DNA of 37,538 nucleotides from Xanthobacteraceae bacterium (GTDB lineage Bacteria; Pseudomonadota; Alphaproteobacteria; Rhizobiales; Xanthobacteraceae). Made by a program: the position numbers and the translations under genes. Below are positions 15,593 to 23,972 of the stretch, one piece after another (position 1 is the first letter of the stretch; every line of letters begins with the position of its first letter). The stretch covers positions 1 through 37,538 of the forward strand of contig JASHPU010000106.1 of assembly GCA_030037885.1 (NCBI GenBank), given 5' to 3'. The notes under the pieces are model-generated. The model was not told where the DNA came from. It searched no databases and worked only from the letters and a program-made list of their open reading frames with translations.

Positions 15593-15741
15593 CGCATTTC
15601 TCCCTGCCCTTTGGTCCGAGCTTGGTACGGATCGCCAGGCGAGTCCATGCGTCAAGACGACGGCTTATATTACCACTGGATGTGTTTTTGCCGGTCGAAA
15701 GCAAGGCGTGGCCCAGCGGTCGGCTGGCCAGCGGCAAAACG

Positions 15742-15778
15742 AAAAAGATCGAGGCCGGATTTTCATCCGGCCTCGATC
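15742..15778 (-). terminator. Rho-independent terminator downstream of pstS
   Basis: Read on the minus strand, GATCGAGGCCGGAT and ATCCGGCCTCGATC form a perfect 14-bp stem around the loop GAAA, followed by TTTTTCGTTTT. It lies 30 bases past the pstS stop, in the correct orientation to end the pstS transcript. This is the cleanest terminator in the window. Confidence 0.92.
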
Positions 15779-15807
15779 CTTTTCTTCGGCAAATTGTCAG
15801 CGTGAGC

Positions 15808-16839
15808 TTACCTCGCCGCCGTCTTCCAGGCGGCAGGAACTTGCTTCGCCCAGTGCGCCTCGATCTGCTTGACCACCGCGTCGGGTAGCGGCACGTAATC
15901 GAGCGCCTTGGCCTGGGGCTGGCCTTCCTTGAGCGCCCAGTCGAGGAACTTCAAGATCAGGTTATTCTGATCGGGCGGGCTGTCCTTGCGCAGCAGCATG
16001 TAGGTCGCCGCGGTGATCGGCCAGCTCCTGTCGCCCGGCTGGTTGGTGAGGATCAGATAAAAATCCTGCACCTTGGCGAAGTCGGCATTGGCCGCGGCGG
16101 CCTGGAACGCATCCATGGTCGGCGCGACGGTCTTGCCGGCCGCGTTCACCATGTTGGTGTAGGTGAGCTTGTTCTCGATCACGTAAGCGTACTCGACATA
16201 GCCGATCGAGCCGTCGACCTGCTGTACGTAGGACGCGACCCCCGGGTTGCCCTTGCCGCCGACGCCGCCCGGCCAGCTGACCGAGGTGCCTTCGCCGACC
16301 TTGCTCTTCCATTCCGGGCTGACCTTCGACAGGTAATCGGTGAAGTTGAAGGTGGTGCCGGAACCATCCGAGCGATGCACCGTGGTGATGGCGGTGTGCG
16401 GCAGCGTGACGCCCGGATTGATCTTTTTGATCTCGGCGTCGTCCCAATATTTCAGCTTGCCGAGATACACGTCAGCCAGCGTCGGGCCGTCGAACACGAG
16501 CTGGCCGGCCTTGATATTGGCGAGATGCACGACCGGCGTGATCGAGATGATCACCTGCGGAAACTGCACCAGCCCCTGCTTGGCGACTTCGTCGGGCTTG
16601 AGCGGCATGTCGGTATTGGCGAACAGCACCGTTTTGGATGTGATCTGCTTGATGCCGCCGCCCGAGCCGATCGGCTGATAGTTGATGGTGTCGCCGGTCT
16701 TTTTGGCGTATTCGGCCGCCCATTTCGACAGAACCGGGTAAATCGCGGTACCGCCGGCTCCCGTCAGGTTCGCGGCATAACCGCTCGCCGTGAGCGAAAC
16801 GGTTGCGGCGGCTATTGCCGCGTAAAGCTGTATTCGCAT
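15808..16839 (-). CDS. pstS: Phosphate ABC transporter, periplasmic phosphate-binding protein
   Basis: This 343-residue periplasmic binding protein delivers phosphate to the PstCA permease. The N-terminal signal peptide runs to about residue 22 (MRIQLYAAIAAATVSLTASG, cleaved near YA-AN). The phosphate-site segments are GSGGGIKQI and RSDGSGTTFNFTDYL, both strongly conserved in PstS, and IGYVEYAYV follows. The ATG at 16839 has AGGAG about nine bases upstream. The gene is divergent from pstC-pstA, and a Pho box lies about 113 bases before its start. A strong terminator follows, so pstS is a single-gene transcript. That would allow the high pstS expression usual in phosphate starvation. The usual order pstS-pstC-pstA-pstB-phoU is not kept here. 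Confidence 0.95.
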   Translation of the reverse strand: MRIQLYAAIAAATVSLTASGYAANLTGAGGTAIYPVLSKWAAEYAKKTGDTINYQPIGSGGGIKQITSKTVLFANTDMPLKPDEVAKQGLVQFPQVIISITPVVHLANIKAGQLVFDGPTLADVYLGKLKYWDDAEIKKINPGVTLPHTAITTVHRSDGSGTTFNFTDYLSKVSPEWKSKVGEGTSVSWPGGVGGKGNPGVASYVQQVDGSIGYVEYAYVIENKLTYTNMVNAAGKTVAPTMDAFQAAAANADFAKVQDFYLILTNQPGDRSWPITAATYMLLRKDSPPDQNNLILKFLDWALKEGQPQAKALDYVPLPDAVVKQIEAHWAKQVPAAWKTAAR

Positions 16840-16951
16840 GCGGTGTCTCTCCTGCTGATTCGGGGCTTTGCGTTCTGATTAGATTGTTGCGGAGTGGTCC
16901 TGCCCAAGGCTGACGCTGACTAGCGCGGACTAGTCTAGTAAGCCGTCCATG

Positions 16952-16969
16952 ATTTCAGTTTTATGACAG
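16952..16969 (-). promoter_or_regulatory. Pho box (PhoB site) for pstS
   Basis: Read on the minus strand, positions 16969 to 16952 give CTGTCAT-AAAA-CTGAAAT. The first heptamer is a perfect match to the PhoB consensus CTGTCAT, the 4-base AT-rich spacer is right, and the second heptamer matches at five of seven positions. TACTAG starts 11 bases after the box and is a possible -10 element. The distance to the pstS start is about 113 bases. Confidence 0.8.
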
Positions 16970-17211
16970 CCGCGCCGCGCCTTGGTGCGGGTGATTGCGC
17001 GCCGGCCCGGCGAGACCACCGTGATATCAACAGGTTCGCCAGCGGCGCGGCTGCAGTTGCAAACCCTCGCGTCACAGCGACAGAACGCCGCTTCGGCGTG
17101 CCGGGGCGCAAATGGCCCGCATGCCAGTGCCGCGGTGGGCAAAGTTGCCGCCCAGTGGCTTTCGGCATTGGCGGCGTTCGCCGAATCTCCTTTATTTGTC
17201 AAAATGTTATG

Positions 17212-17229
17212 ATGTCATCCTACTGTCAT
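17212..17229 (+). promoter_or_regulatory. Pho box (PhoB site) for pstC-pstA
   Basis: The plus strand reads ATGTCAT-CCTA-CTGTCAT, which matches the tandem CTGTCAT-n4-CTGTCAT PhoB consensus at thirteen of fourteen heptamer positions. TACAAA at 17240-17245 lies 10 bases further on, at the distance expected for a PhoB-dependent -10 element. The box is 247 bases upstream of the pstC GTG start, so a long 5' leader is implied. Confidence 0.85.
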
Positions 17230-17476
17230 GTGGCGACCCTACAAAGACAGCACGTCGTGAACCTTCCCATGCCGCTTTCCGCGTTCATCGCCGACAGCAC
17301 CTCCCATAGCGGTCCGCGTCGCTACGCAGGCGGCGGCTCCGATTGGATTCCCTTCGCCGCACCGCCGCTGCGCGGTGCAGCGGCCCGGGCTTGTGCGCCG
17401 GCCGGCGAACCGTTTGACTTGGCGCCGCAACGGCCGGCCATGCGGGCGCCTTCGACCATGCGAATGGAGGCGCGTC

Positions 17477-18472
17477 GTGGCTGACGCCGCGCTGCAAGGC
17501 GGACAGTTCATGACCACGGTCAAAGCGGCGACGCGCGCCAGGGTGCTTGATCGGCTGCGCCTCGGCGACCTGGTGTTTCGTTATCTGACGCGCGGCGCCG
17601 CCATTGCCGTCCTGGTGCTGCTCGGCGGCGTGATCTTGTCGCTGCTCATCGGCGCGCTGCCGGCGATCCGCAAATTCGGCTTCGGCTTTCTGATCTCACA
17701 AAAGTGGAATCCGGTCACCGACGAATTCGGCGGCCTGCCCGCGATTTACGGCACGCTGGTGACCTCGTTCATCGCCATGCTGATCGCGATGCCGGTCGGA
17801 CTCATGATCGCCTTTTTTCTTACCGAACTGTGCCCGACCTGGCTGCGGCGGCCGATCGGCATCGCCATCGAGCTCTTGGCCGGCATTCCCAGCATCATTT
17901 ACGGCATCTGGGGCCTATTCACATTTGCTCCCTTCCTGCAGCATACGCTGCAGCCGTTTTTGATCGGCACTCTGGGCAACGTGCCGGGGATTGGCGCGCT
18001 GTTCGCCGGTCCGCCGTTCGGCATCGGCATGCTCACGGCCGGACTGATCCTCGCCATCATGGTGCTGCCGTTCGTCAGCTCGATCTCGCGCGACGTATTC
18101 GAGTCGGTGCCGATCGTGCTCAAGGAAGCGGCCTACGGCATCGGCTGCACCACCTGGGAGGTGATGCGCCACGTGGTGCTGCCCCACGCCAGATCGGGCG
18201 TCATCGGCGGCGTCATGCTGGCGCTCGGCCGCGCGCTCGGCGAAACCATGGCGGTGACCTTCGTCATCGGCAACGCTCCCTCCATCTCGGCGTCGCTGTT
18301 CGCGCCGGGCACGACGATCTCGGCGGTAATCGCCAACGAATTCACCGAGGCGGTCAGCCCGCTCTATACGTCGTCGTTGATCACGCTCGGCCTCATCTTG
18401 TTCGTGATCTCCTTCATCGTGCTCGCCGCGGCGCGCTATTTGCTGACGCGGGTGCAGCGGCGGATCGGGTAA
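17477..18472 (+). CDS. pstC: Phosphate ABC transporter, permease PstC
   Basis: This 331-residue inner-membrane permease has about six transmembrane segments. Its ABC permease loop lies around KEAAYGIGCTTWEVMRHVVLP, with GRALGETMAVTFV just after it, both diagnostic for PstC. The start is GTG at 17477 with GGAGG six bases ahead; ATG at 17510 (AAGGCGGA upstream) is the alternative and would shorten the cytoplasmic tail by 11 residues. The stop lies 3 bases before the start of pstA. It is driven by the Pho box at 17212-17229. It needs a PstB ATPase, which is not in this window. Confidence 0.93.
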   Translation: MADAALQGGQFMTTVKAATRARVLDRLRLGDLVFRYLTRGAAIAVLVLLGGVILSLLIGALPAIRKFGFGFLISQKWNPVTDEFGGLPAIYGTLVTSFIAMLIAMPVGLMIAFFLTELCPTWLRRPIGIAIELLAGIPSIIYGIWGLFTFAPFLQHTLQPFLIGTLGNVPGIGALFAGPPFGIGMLTAGLILAIMVLPFVSSISRDVFESVPIVLKEAAYGIGCTTWEVMRHVVLPHARSGVIGGVMLALGRALGETMAVTFVIGNAPSISASLFAPGTTISAVIANEFTEAVSPLYTSSLITLGLILFVISFIVLAAARYLLTRVQRRIG

Positions 18473-18475
18473 GCC

Positions 18476-19363
18476 ATGTCGGACGCGGCGCTCGCCAGCA
18501 CGACTTTTCCGGGCGGCGCAGGCCGCGGCCGCTACGCCGCACGCCGCCGACGCGACATCATGGCGACCGGGTTCGCCTACGCGGCGACGCTTTTCGGCCT
18601 GGGCTGGCTGGTGCTGATCCTGGGCTCGCTGTTGTGGAACGGCGTCAGCGGCCTGTCGCTGTCGGTGTTCACCGAGATGACGCCGCCGCCGGCCGCTGCC
18701 GGCGGACTGCTGAACCCGATCGTCGGCAGCCTGATCATGACCGTGCTCGCCCTCGTGATCGGTACGCCGATCGGCATGCTCGCCGGCACCTACATGGCCG
18801 AGTACGGCCGCTACGAGCGGCTCTCCAGCACGGTGCGATTCATCAACGACATTTTGCTGAGCGCGCCGTCGATCGTGATCGGGCTGTTCATCTACGAAGT
18901 TGTGGTCGCGCCGATGGGCCATTTCTCGGCGCTGGCCGGCGGCCTGGCGCTCGCCGTGCTGGTCATTCCGGTGGTGGTGCGCACCACCGAAGACATGCTG
19001 GTGCTGGTGCCCAACGCGCTGCGCGAGGCCGCCGCCTCGATCGGCCTGCCGCGCTCGCTGACCATCACGCGGATCTGCTATCGCGCCGTGCGCGCCGGCA
19101 TGATGACCGGCGTGCTGCTCGCCATAGCGCGCATCAGCGGCGAGACCGCGCCGCTGCTCTTCACCTCGCTGAACAATCAGTTCTGGAACGCCAGCCTCAA
19201 CGCGCCGACCGCAAGTCTGCCGGTGGTGATCTTCCTGTTTGCGCTCAGCCCCTACAAGGAATGGCAGTCGCTGGCCTGGACCGGCGCGCTCATTCTGACC
19301 CTGACGGTGCTGGGGCTGAGCATCGCCGCCCGCGCGCTGCTGGCGTCAAAGCGGGATGGGTAG
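18476..19363 (+). CDS. pstA: Phosphate ABC transporter, permease PstA
   Basis: This 295-residue second permease subunit has six hydrophobic segments. The ABC-loop region [18 protein letters not shown], followed by [15 protein letters not shown], is the PstA signature. The N-terminus is short and basic ([10 protein letters not shown]). The ATG at 18476 is 3 bases after the pstC stop, so the two are translationally coupled. In most bacteria pstB follows at once; here there are two palindromic repeats and then a gene on the other strand. The ATPase must come from another locus, or was lost with a rearrangement at this point. Confidence 0.93.
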   Translation: MSDAALASTTFPGGAGRGRYAARRRRDIMATGFAYAATLFGLGWLVLILGSLLWNGVSGLSLSVFTEMTPPPAAAGGLLNPIVGSLIMTVLALVIGTPIGMLAGTYMAEYGRYERLSSTVRFINDILLSAPSIVIGLFIYEVVVAPMGHFSALAGGLALAVLVIPVVVRTTEDMLVLVPNALREAAASIGLPRSLTITRICYRAVRAGMMTGVLLAIARISGETAPLLFTSLNNQFWNASLNAPTASLPVVIFLFALSPYKEWQSLAWTGALILTLTVLGLSIAARALLASKRDG

Positions 19364-19376
19364 GCATCAGGCAACT

Positions 19377-19459
19377 GTAGCCCGGATGAGCGAAGCGATA
19401 TCCGGGAGCTGACCGGCGGCGGCCTAATCCCGCATATCGCTTCGCTCATGCGGGCTACG
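19377..19459. repeat. Palindromic repeat (TAGCCCGGATGAGCGAAGCG family)
   Basis: TGTAGCCCGGATGAGCGAAG is mirrored by CTTCGCTCATGCGGGCTAC, with ATATCCGGG and CCGCATATCG inside. This is a well-spread type of REP-like element. It begins 13 bases past the pstA stop, exactly where pstB would normally start. Confidence 0.8.
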
Positions 19460-19544
19460 GCCCTGGAAGCGCGCTACGCCCTCCATCACCAGCAATGTGA
19501 GCGCCGACGGATATTGCGCCGCGTGATAGATCGTGTCGGCGCGC

Positions 19545-19599
19545 CTCGGCCTGCATCCTTCGCGGGCCGCGCTGCGCGCGGCCGCCTCAGGATGAGGTT
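19545..19599. repeat. Palindromic repeat (CTGCATCCTTCG/CTCAGGATGAGG family), short copy
   Basis: CCTCGGCCTGCATCCTTCGC, then a GC-rich hairpin GGCCGCGC-TGCGCGCGGCC, then GCCTCAGGATGAGG. The longer copy of the same element in reverse orientation lies at 23796-23902. Confidence 0.75.
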
Positions 19600-19632
19600 A
19601 ACAATAAGCGGCGCTGATGTAAGGCGGCGCTC

Positions 19633-20649
19633 TCATTCCTCCGGCGGCGAATCGCCGACCAGATGTTCGAGGCCGAGCACGGCTTCGCGCGGGAAGGCCG
19701 CGGCGGTGCCGACCAGCGCGATGGCGCAGCCGAGCAAAATGTCCTCCAGCCGCTCCGTGAGCAGGCCGGCGATACCGCGCGCGCTAAGCACCGTCAGGTC
19801 GTAGGCGAGCAGCACCATCAGCGCGATCAGCGCGGTGTGCAGCCAATAGCGCTGCGCGAGATGATGCGGAATGAGCGGCGCGATCAGCACGATGATCACG
19901 CAGATCACGACCGCCGAATGAAACACCATGGTGATGACCCAGGCGCCGAAGATGCCGAGGAAGGTGCCGGCGACGCGCTCGACGATGCGGCGATAGCTCG
20001 CCCGCGCGTCCGGCTGCATGACGACGAGCGTGGTGACGACCACCCAGATGGTGTGGATGGGATCGAGCGTCTTGCCGATCCACAACGCCACGACCGCAGC
20101 GCTGGAAAACGCCAGCGCGAAGCGGAGCCAGCCCGACTGTTCGGCCGGGACCTGCAGGCGCGCGGCGGGCTGCATCGGGCACGGTCCGGCGAGCAGGTGA
20201 TCGACGGTGCGCGACACGGCGTTGAGCGCCAGAGCGCCGAGCAGATACCAGACCTGATAGGTTTGGAAATCCGGAATGGTGGCGGCGACGGTGAACGCCA
20301 TGGCGCCGTGGCGGCCGGCGAGCAACGGCTCGCGGCCGCCGCGCGCCGCCATGCCGACCGACAGCGTGATGGCGACGAATACCGCCCAGAGCGCTGCCGC
20401 CGAGTCGCGGCACAGCCAGCCGAGGATGCCGCCCGCCGCCAGCACGCCGGCATCGACCGCAAGGAGGCGCAGCCGGCTCGCCAGTCCGCCGTCATTGTCG
20501 GCAAAGGCGAGCAGCATGCCGACCACGGCGCCGAGCAGCGCCGCCACCGGCTCGTCGCGCCAGGCGCCGACGACCAGCGGCACGCCAATATTGACCAGAA
20601 ACAACGCCCCGCGCCGCACATGCGCGACCGTGGGCGAAGACCCCTCCAT
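19633..20649 (-). CDS. FUSC-family membrane protein (aromatic acid exporter-like)
   Basis: This 338-residue protein has eight or more hydrophobic segments arranged as two similar halves, the layout of the FUSC family (fusaric acid resistance/AaeB and YccS-like proteins). The most diagnostic part is IHTIWVVVTTLVVMQPD followed by RRIVERVAGTFLGIFGAW, which is the family's conserved membrane segment. It is shorter than AaeB and has no large cytoplasmic domain. The long open frame to 21900 is antisense to the next gene, so I took the ATG at 20649. There is no strong ribosome site. It is probably an exporter or modulator of weak acids; the substrate is unknown. It is divergent from the AI-2E family gene. 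Confidence 0.72.
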   Translation of the reverse strand: MEGSSPTVAHVRRGALFLVNIGVPLVVGAWRDEPVAALLGAVVGMLLAFADNDGGLASRLRLLAVDAGVLAAGGILGWLCRDSAAALWAVFVAITLSVGMAARGGREPLLAGRHGAMAFTVAATIPDFQTYQVWYLLGALALNAVSRTVDHLLAGPCPMQPAARLQVPAEQSGWLRFALAFSSAAVVALWIGKTLDPIHTIWVVVTTLVVMQPDARASYRRIVERVAGTFLGIFGAWVITMVFHSAVVICVIIVLIAPLIPHHLAQRYWLHTALIALMVLLAYDLTVLSARGIAGLLTERLEDILLGCAIALVGTAAAFPREAVLGLEHLVGDSPPEE

Positions 20650-20907
20650 GACCGGCCTGCCAATTTGGCTGAGGCCCTGCGACGCGTCGGGCGCCCGCTG
20701 CCGAATGAACCGCCCGCAGCTTAGACCTTCCCGCCGATGAGGTGAATTCGACCAAAGCGCGCAGGGCCGGGCCTTCGCGTTCGATACGGCCACCGCATCG
20801 CCGCGCCTGTCGGGCCAACCGGCCCCCGCCGGAACCGGAACCACCCGCCGCAGATTGTCCTTACGGCAGTTTTGCGCAAACCGCCCGGCCAACCGCCGCG
20901 GATAGTC

Positions 20908-21933
20908 ATGACGACCAATTTGTTCGATTTTTTCAAACGGGTGCTGATCGTCATTGCGGTCGCGGTCACCCCGGTTCTCATCTGGTATCTGTTCGGAGTC
21001 GTGCTGATGGCGTTCGGCGCCATCATTCTGGCCATGCTGCTGCATCTGGGCGCGCAGCCGCTGATGCGCTGGCTGCGGCTTCCGGAATGGGCTGCCCTGA
21101 CCCTGTCCGGCCTCATCATCCTGGCTGTCATCGTCGGCACCGCGTACCTGTTCGGCAGCCACCTCTCGTCCCAGTTCCAGGACGTGATGGCGCGCACCGC
21201 GTCCGCCAGCGCCGGCATCGAAAAGAGCCTGCAGGGCACCGCCACGGGCCGCTTCCTGCTCGAGCACCTGTCGAGCGGCAATCTGTCGGTGGCCGACGTG
21301 CTGCCCGGAGTCGTCAAGACCGGCACGACCTTCATCGAGGCCCTCATCATCATGCTGATCAGCGGGGCCTATATGGCGGCGCAGCCGCACCTCTACCGGA
21401 CCGGATTTATCTGGCTGTTTCCGCCGCGCCAGCACGCCCGCGCAGCGGAAATTTTCGACGGCGTCGGCGAAGCCTTGCGGCTTTGGCTGTTGGGCCAACT
21501 GATCGAAATGTTCGTGATCGGCCTGCTGACGACTTTCGCGGTCTGGGTCATCGGCGTGCCGTCGCCGCTCGCGCTCGGGCTGATTGCCGGCATCGGCGAA
21601 TTCATTCCCTATCTCGGACCGCTCCTGGCCGGCATTCCGGCCGTTCTCGTGGCGCTGACCAAGAGTCCCGAAACCGCGCTGTGGACGCTGCTTGCCTATC
21701 TCCTCATCCATCAGATCGAGGGAAACTTGGTCGCGCCGCTGATCCAGCGCCGCATGGTGGCGATCCCGCCGGCGGTGATGCTGCTCGGCATCGTCGGCAT
21801 CACCTATTTGTTCGGCACCATCGCCATCATCTTCGCCGCACCGATTGCGGTCGTGATCTTCGCTGCGGTCAATCTGATCTACGTGCGCGACACGCTGCAC
21901 GAGAAGACGGAGCTGACCAGGAGGCTGAAGTAG
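20908..21933 (+). CDS. AI-2E family transporter (TqsA/YdiK/PerM type)
   Basis: This 341-residue membrane protein has seven or eight hydrophobic segments. Typical family segments are GAIILAMLLHLGAQPL near the N-terminus, GLIAGIGEFIPYLGPLLAGI and HQIEGNLVAPLIQRRMVAIPP near the C-terminus. In E. coli members export autoinducer-2 or act in Na+/H+ antiport; the family is broad and the substrate here is not known. The ATG at 20908 gives a good short N-terminal tail; the ribosome site is weak. The gene is divergent from the FUSC gene with a 258-base gap. A DUF488 gene follows on the other strand. Confidence 0.85.
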   Translation: MTTNLFDFFKRVLIVIAVAVTPVLIWYLFGVVLMAFGAIILAMLLHLGAQPLMRWLRLPEWAALTLSGLIILAVIVGTAYLFGSHLSSQFQDVMARTASASAGIEKSLQGTATGRFLLEHLSSGNLSVADVLPGVVKTGTTFIEALIIMLISGAYMAAQPHLYRTGFIWLFPPRQHARAAEIFDGVGEALRLWLLGQLIEMFVIGLLTTFAVWVIGVPSPLALGLIAGIGEFIPYLGPLLAGIPAVLVALTKSPETALWTLLAYLLIHQIEGNLVAPLIQRRMVAIPPAVMLLGIVGITYLFGTIAIIFAAPIAVVIFAAVNLIYVRDTLHEKTELTRRLK

Positions 21934-22002
21934 CTATGGTCGATTGCTTCACCCCCCGCGCCAGGGCGAGGGAGCGCGGGGTGCTGGCGCAACCACCTCG
22001 AT

Positions 22003-22662
22003 CTAAAATCGGAAGGCATTCTGCGCCGCCGGATAGATGAGCGACCCCGATTCATCGCGCCGCGCCGCATCCGTCATCTGCGCCGGCACGATGTGACCGG
22101 GGCCCATGATGTGCAGCACCGTCTCGCCGGCCGCCAACAAGTAATCGGCGATGATGCGGCGGTGGCAGCGCCACCACACCGCCTCGGCGCACATGATGGC
22201 GCACGCTCGTGCATGGCCGAGCTCGCGCAGCTGCGCAAACGCCGCCGCAAACGGCCCACCCATCGCGTAGTCGGCGAAGTTGTGGAAGCTTGCGTTCTGC
22301 CAGAACGCGTTGACGGAAGGCGGCACCGCGGCGCTCTTGCCGCGGCGGCCGCCGAGCGCGCCGATGTGCCGGTAGCCGATCTGACAGCCGGCAAGCTCGC
22401 GCGGCAGCGCATCCTGGTTGTATTGCGGATTGGTGCGCGAGCGCGGCAACAGCCGCACGTCGGCCACGAGCGAAACCTGCGCCTCGCGCAACAGCGCCAC
22501 GAATTCGGCAAGCGGACGGGTCGAGTGCCCGATGGTGAAGAACGGCTTCGCGGCGCCCGGCTGCGGCACGCGGCGATGCGACGAAAAGTCACTCGGCGCC
22601 GGGCCGCCGCCGGTCTCGGCCGGCGCTCGGCAAAATCGCTCTTGTGCTAACATCGCCGGCAT
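22003..22662 (-). CDS. DUF488 domain-containing protein
   Basis: This 219-residue soluble protein contains the DUF488 domain. Its hallmarks are FFTIGHSTRPLAEFVALL near residue 42, VADVRLLPRSRTNPQY, and MCAEAVWWRCHRRIIADYL, with the conserved Cys and the C-H-R cluster. The biochemical function of the domain is not established. The first 35 residues before the domain look like a non-conserved leader, so the real start may be a downstream GTG; the ATG at 22662 is only the longest option. It is convergent with the AI-2E gene and divergent from the ABC binding-protein gene. Confidence 0.8.
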   Translation of the reverse strand: MPAMLAQERFCRAPAETGGGPAPSDFSSHRRVPQPGAAKPFFTIGHSTRPLAEFVALLREAQVSLVADVRLLPRSRTNPQYNQDALPRELAGCQIGYRHIGALGGRRGKSAAVPPSVNAFWQNASFHNFADYAMGGPFAAAFAQLRELGHARACAIMCAEAVWWRCHRRIIADYLLAAGETVLHIMGPGHIVPAQMTDAARRDESGSLIYPAAQNAFRF

Positions 22663-22749
22663 CGTCTAATTTCACGCCCTTGCTGGAGCGGTGCGATTGC
22701 CTGCACTGCCAATAAAACCGACGACGCGTCATCCGTGAAGGAGGAAATC

Positions 22750-23784
22750 ATGCGAATGCGCCCGCGCTCGCTCGCCCTTGTCGCCGCCGCAATACTCGCG
22801 TCGGCCGTTTGCTTTGCCGCGGGCGCGCAGGCGCAAACCAAACTGACCATGGGTAAGGTGATCGGCGGCGACGGTTTCCACATTCCGACTTACGTGGCGC
22901 TCGACCAGGGCTTTTTCAAACAGGAGGGGCTTGACGCGAGCCTGGTCGAACTGCAGCCCCAGGCGCAGGTTACCGCGGTATTGTCCGGCAATCTCGACTG
23001 CGCGCCGATTCCCTCCGGCGGCGCCCAGGCGGCGCTCAGCGGCGCCAAGATCGAGTATGTGGTCGGTGAATCGCTCAAGTCGCAATGGACGCTGACCACC
23101 ACGACCGACATCAACAAGCCTGAGGACCTCAAGAGCAGGACCATCGGGCTCGGCCGTCCCGGCAGCGCCGATTACGACGAGGTGCAGGCGGTGCTGCACC
23201 GTTTCTTCCACATGGAAGCCGGCAAGGACTACAAGGTGATCTCGTTCCAGGGCGAGCCGGAGCGCATCGCCGCGCTGAGCAATAACGACATCCAGGGCGC
23301 CGGCCTGTCGATCCCGCACGCCGTGGTCGCCCAGCAGGCGGGTTTGAAAATCCTGCTGCGCACCGGCGATTACATCCCGCGCGCCGGCGGCACCATCTGG
23401 TGCATGCGGAGCTTCGTCGAGCAGCATCCCGATACGGTCAAGAAGCTCATTCGCGCCATCGCCAAGGCGGTGATGTATTTCCGCACCAACAAGGCGGGCT
23501 CGGTCAAGGTGATGGAGCACCATATCCTGAGCATCAAGAACGACAAGGAAGCCGGCCTGATCTGGAATCAGCTGCACGATTCGTTCGGCGCCGAAGTGCC
23601 GAAGGATCTGTTCCGCGAGATTCTGGAATCGCGCCGGCAGACCATGATCGCGGCGCGGCAATGGCCCGCCGACAAGCCACTGCCCGATTCGGAATCGTTC
23701 CTCGCCCGCAATCTGCTCGACCCGACCTTGAAGGACATGGGCTACGTGCCCACCAACCTCAGCGCGCCCACCAAGGCGGATTGA
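22750..23784 (+). CDS. ABC transporter substrate-binding protein, NitT/TauT/SsuA type
   Basis: This 344-residue periplasmic protein has a signal peptide to about residue 29 (LVAAAILASAVCFAAGAQAQ). The mature start TKLTMGKVIGGDGFHIPTYV matches the type that binds sulfonates, nitrate, thiamine precursors or aromatic acids. Family segments include ALDQGFFKQEGLD and SRTIGLGRPGSADYDEV. The ATG at 22750 has AGGAGG seven bases upstream, which rules out the GTG at 22735. The partner ATPase and two permeases lie convergently at 23973-26406. The ligand is unknown; the combination with a TauD-like dioxygenase elsewhere in the window does not prove a sulfonate. Confidence 0.85.
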   Translation: MRMRPRSLALVAAAILASAVCFAAGAQAQTKLTMGKVIGGDGFHIPTYVALDQGFFKQEGLDASLVELQPQAQVTAVLSGNLDCAPIPSGGAQAALSGAKIEYVVGESLKSQWTLTTTTDINKPEDLKSRTIGLGRPGSADYDEVQAVLHRFFHMEAGKDYKVISFQGEPERIAALSNNDIQGAGLSIPHAVVAQQAGLKILLRTGDYIPRAGGTIWCMRSFVEQHPDTVKKLIRAIAKAVMYFRTNKAGSVKVMEHHILSIKNDKEAGLIWNQLHDSFGAEVPKDLFREILESRRQTMIAARQWPADKPLPDSESFLARNLLDPTLKDMGYVPTNLSAPTKAD

Positions 23785-23795
23785 TCTATTGTTCA

Positions 23796-23902
23796 CCTCA
23801 TCCTGAGGCGGCCGCGAAGCGGCCCTCGAAGGATGCAGGCCGAAGCGCCGCGGCCTCGCCCTTCGAGGCTCGGCGCTTCGCGCCGAGCGTCTCAGGGTGA
23901 GG
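23796..23902. repeat. Palindromic repeat (CCTCATCCTGAGGCGGCCGC family), long copy
   Basis: CCTCATCCTGAG...CCTCGAAGGATGCAGG is mirrored in part by CCCTTCGAGG...CTCAGGGTGAGG, with inner hairpin GGCGCTTCGCGCC. It lies between the convergent binding-protein and permease genes. A short copy in reverse orientation is at 19545-19599. Confidence 0.78.
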
Positions 23903-23918
23903 AATATCAGTTCAAGCA

Positions 23919-23969
23919 AAGTCTGTCAGATCGAAAAGCCTGTTAGCTCGAAAAGTCTGTTAGCTCGAC
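23919..23969. repeat. 17-bp tandem repeat, three units
   Basis: Three 17-base units lie head to tail: AAGTCTGTCAGATCGAA, AAGCCTGTTAGCTCGAA and AAGTCTGTTAGCTCGAC. The last ends 3 bases before the stop codon of the downstream permease, so it sits in the 3' end region of that operon. No protein motif is involved. Confidence 0.85.
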
Positions 23970-23972
23970 AAA

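Larger units (their letters stand above)
16840..17476. other. 637-base divergent control region between pstS and pstC
   Basis: The region holds two Pho boxes, one for each direction (16952-16969 and 17212-17229), and no gene I can support. A plus-strand frame runs through it to 17484 and ends 8 bases into pstC. Its last 71 codons from an ATG at 17270 might be a leader peptide, but there is no clear ribosome site and it looks like chance coding in GC-rich DNA. Palindrome GACTAGTC lies at about 16928-16935. Confidence 0.7.

Noticed and set aside
17704-19380. A 558-codon frame over pstC and pstA
   Set aside because: It is a shadow in another frame of two clear permease genes, with an Arg/His-rich composition.
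20650-21900. N-terminal extension of the FUSC protein
   Set aside because: This part of the frame is antisense to the AI-2E family gene, is hydrophilic and low-complexity, and lacks any domain.
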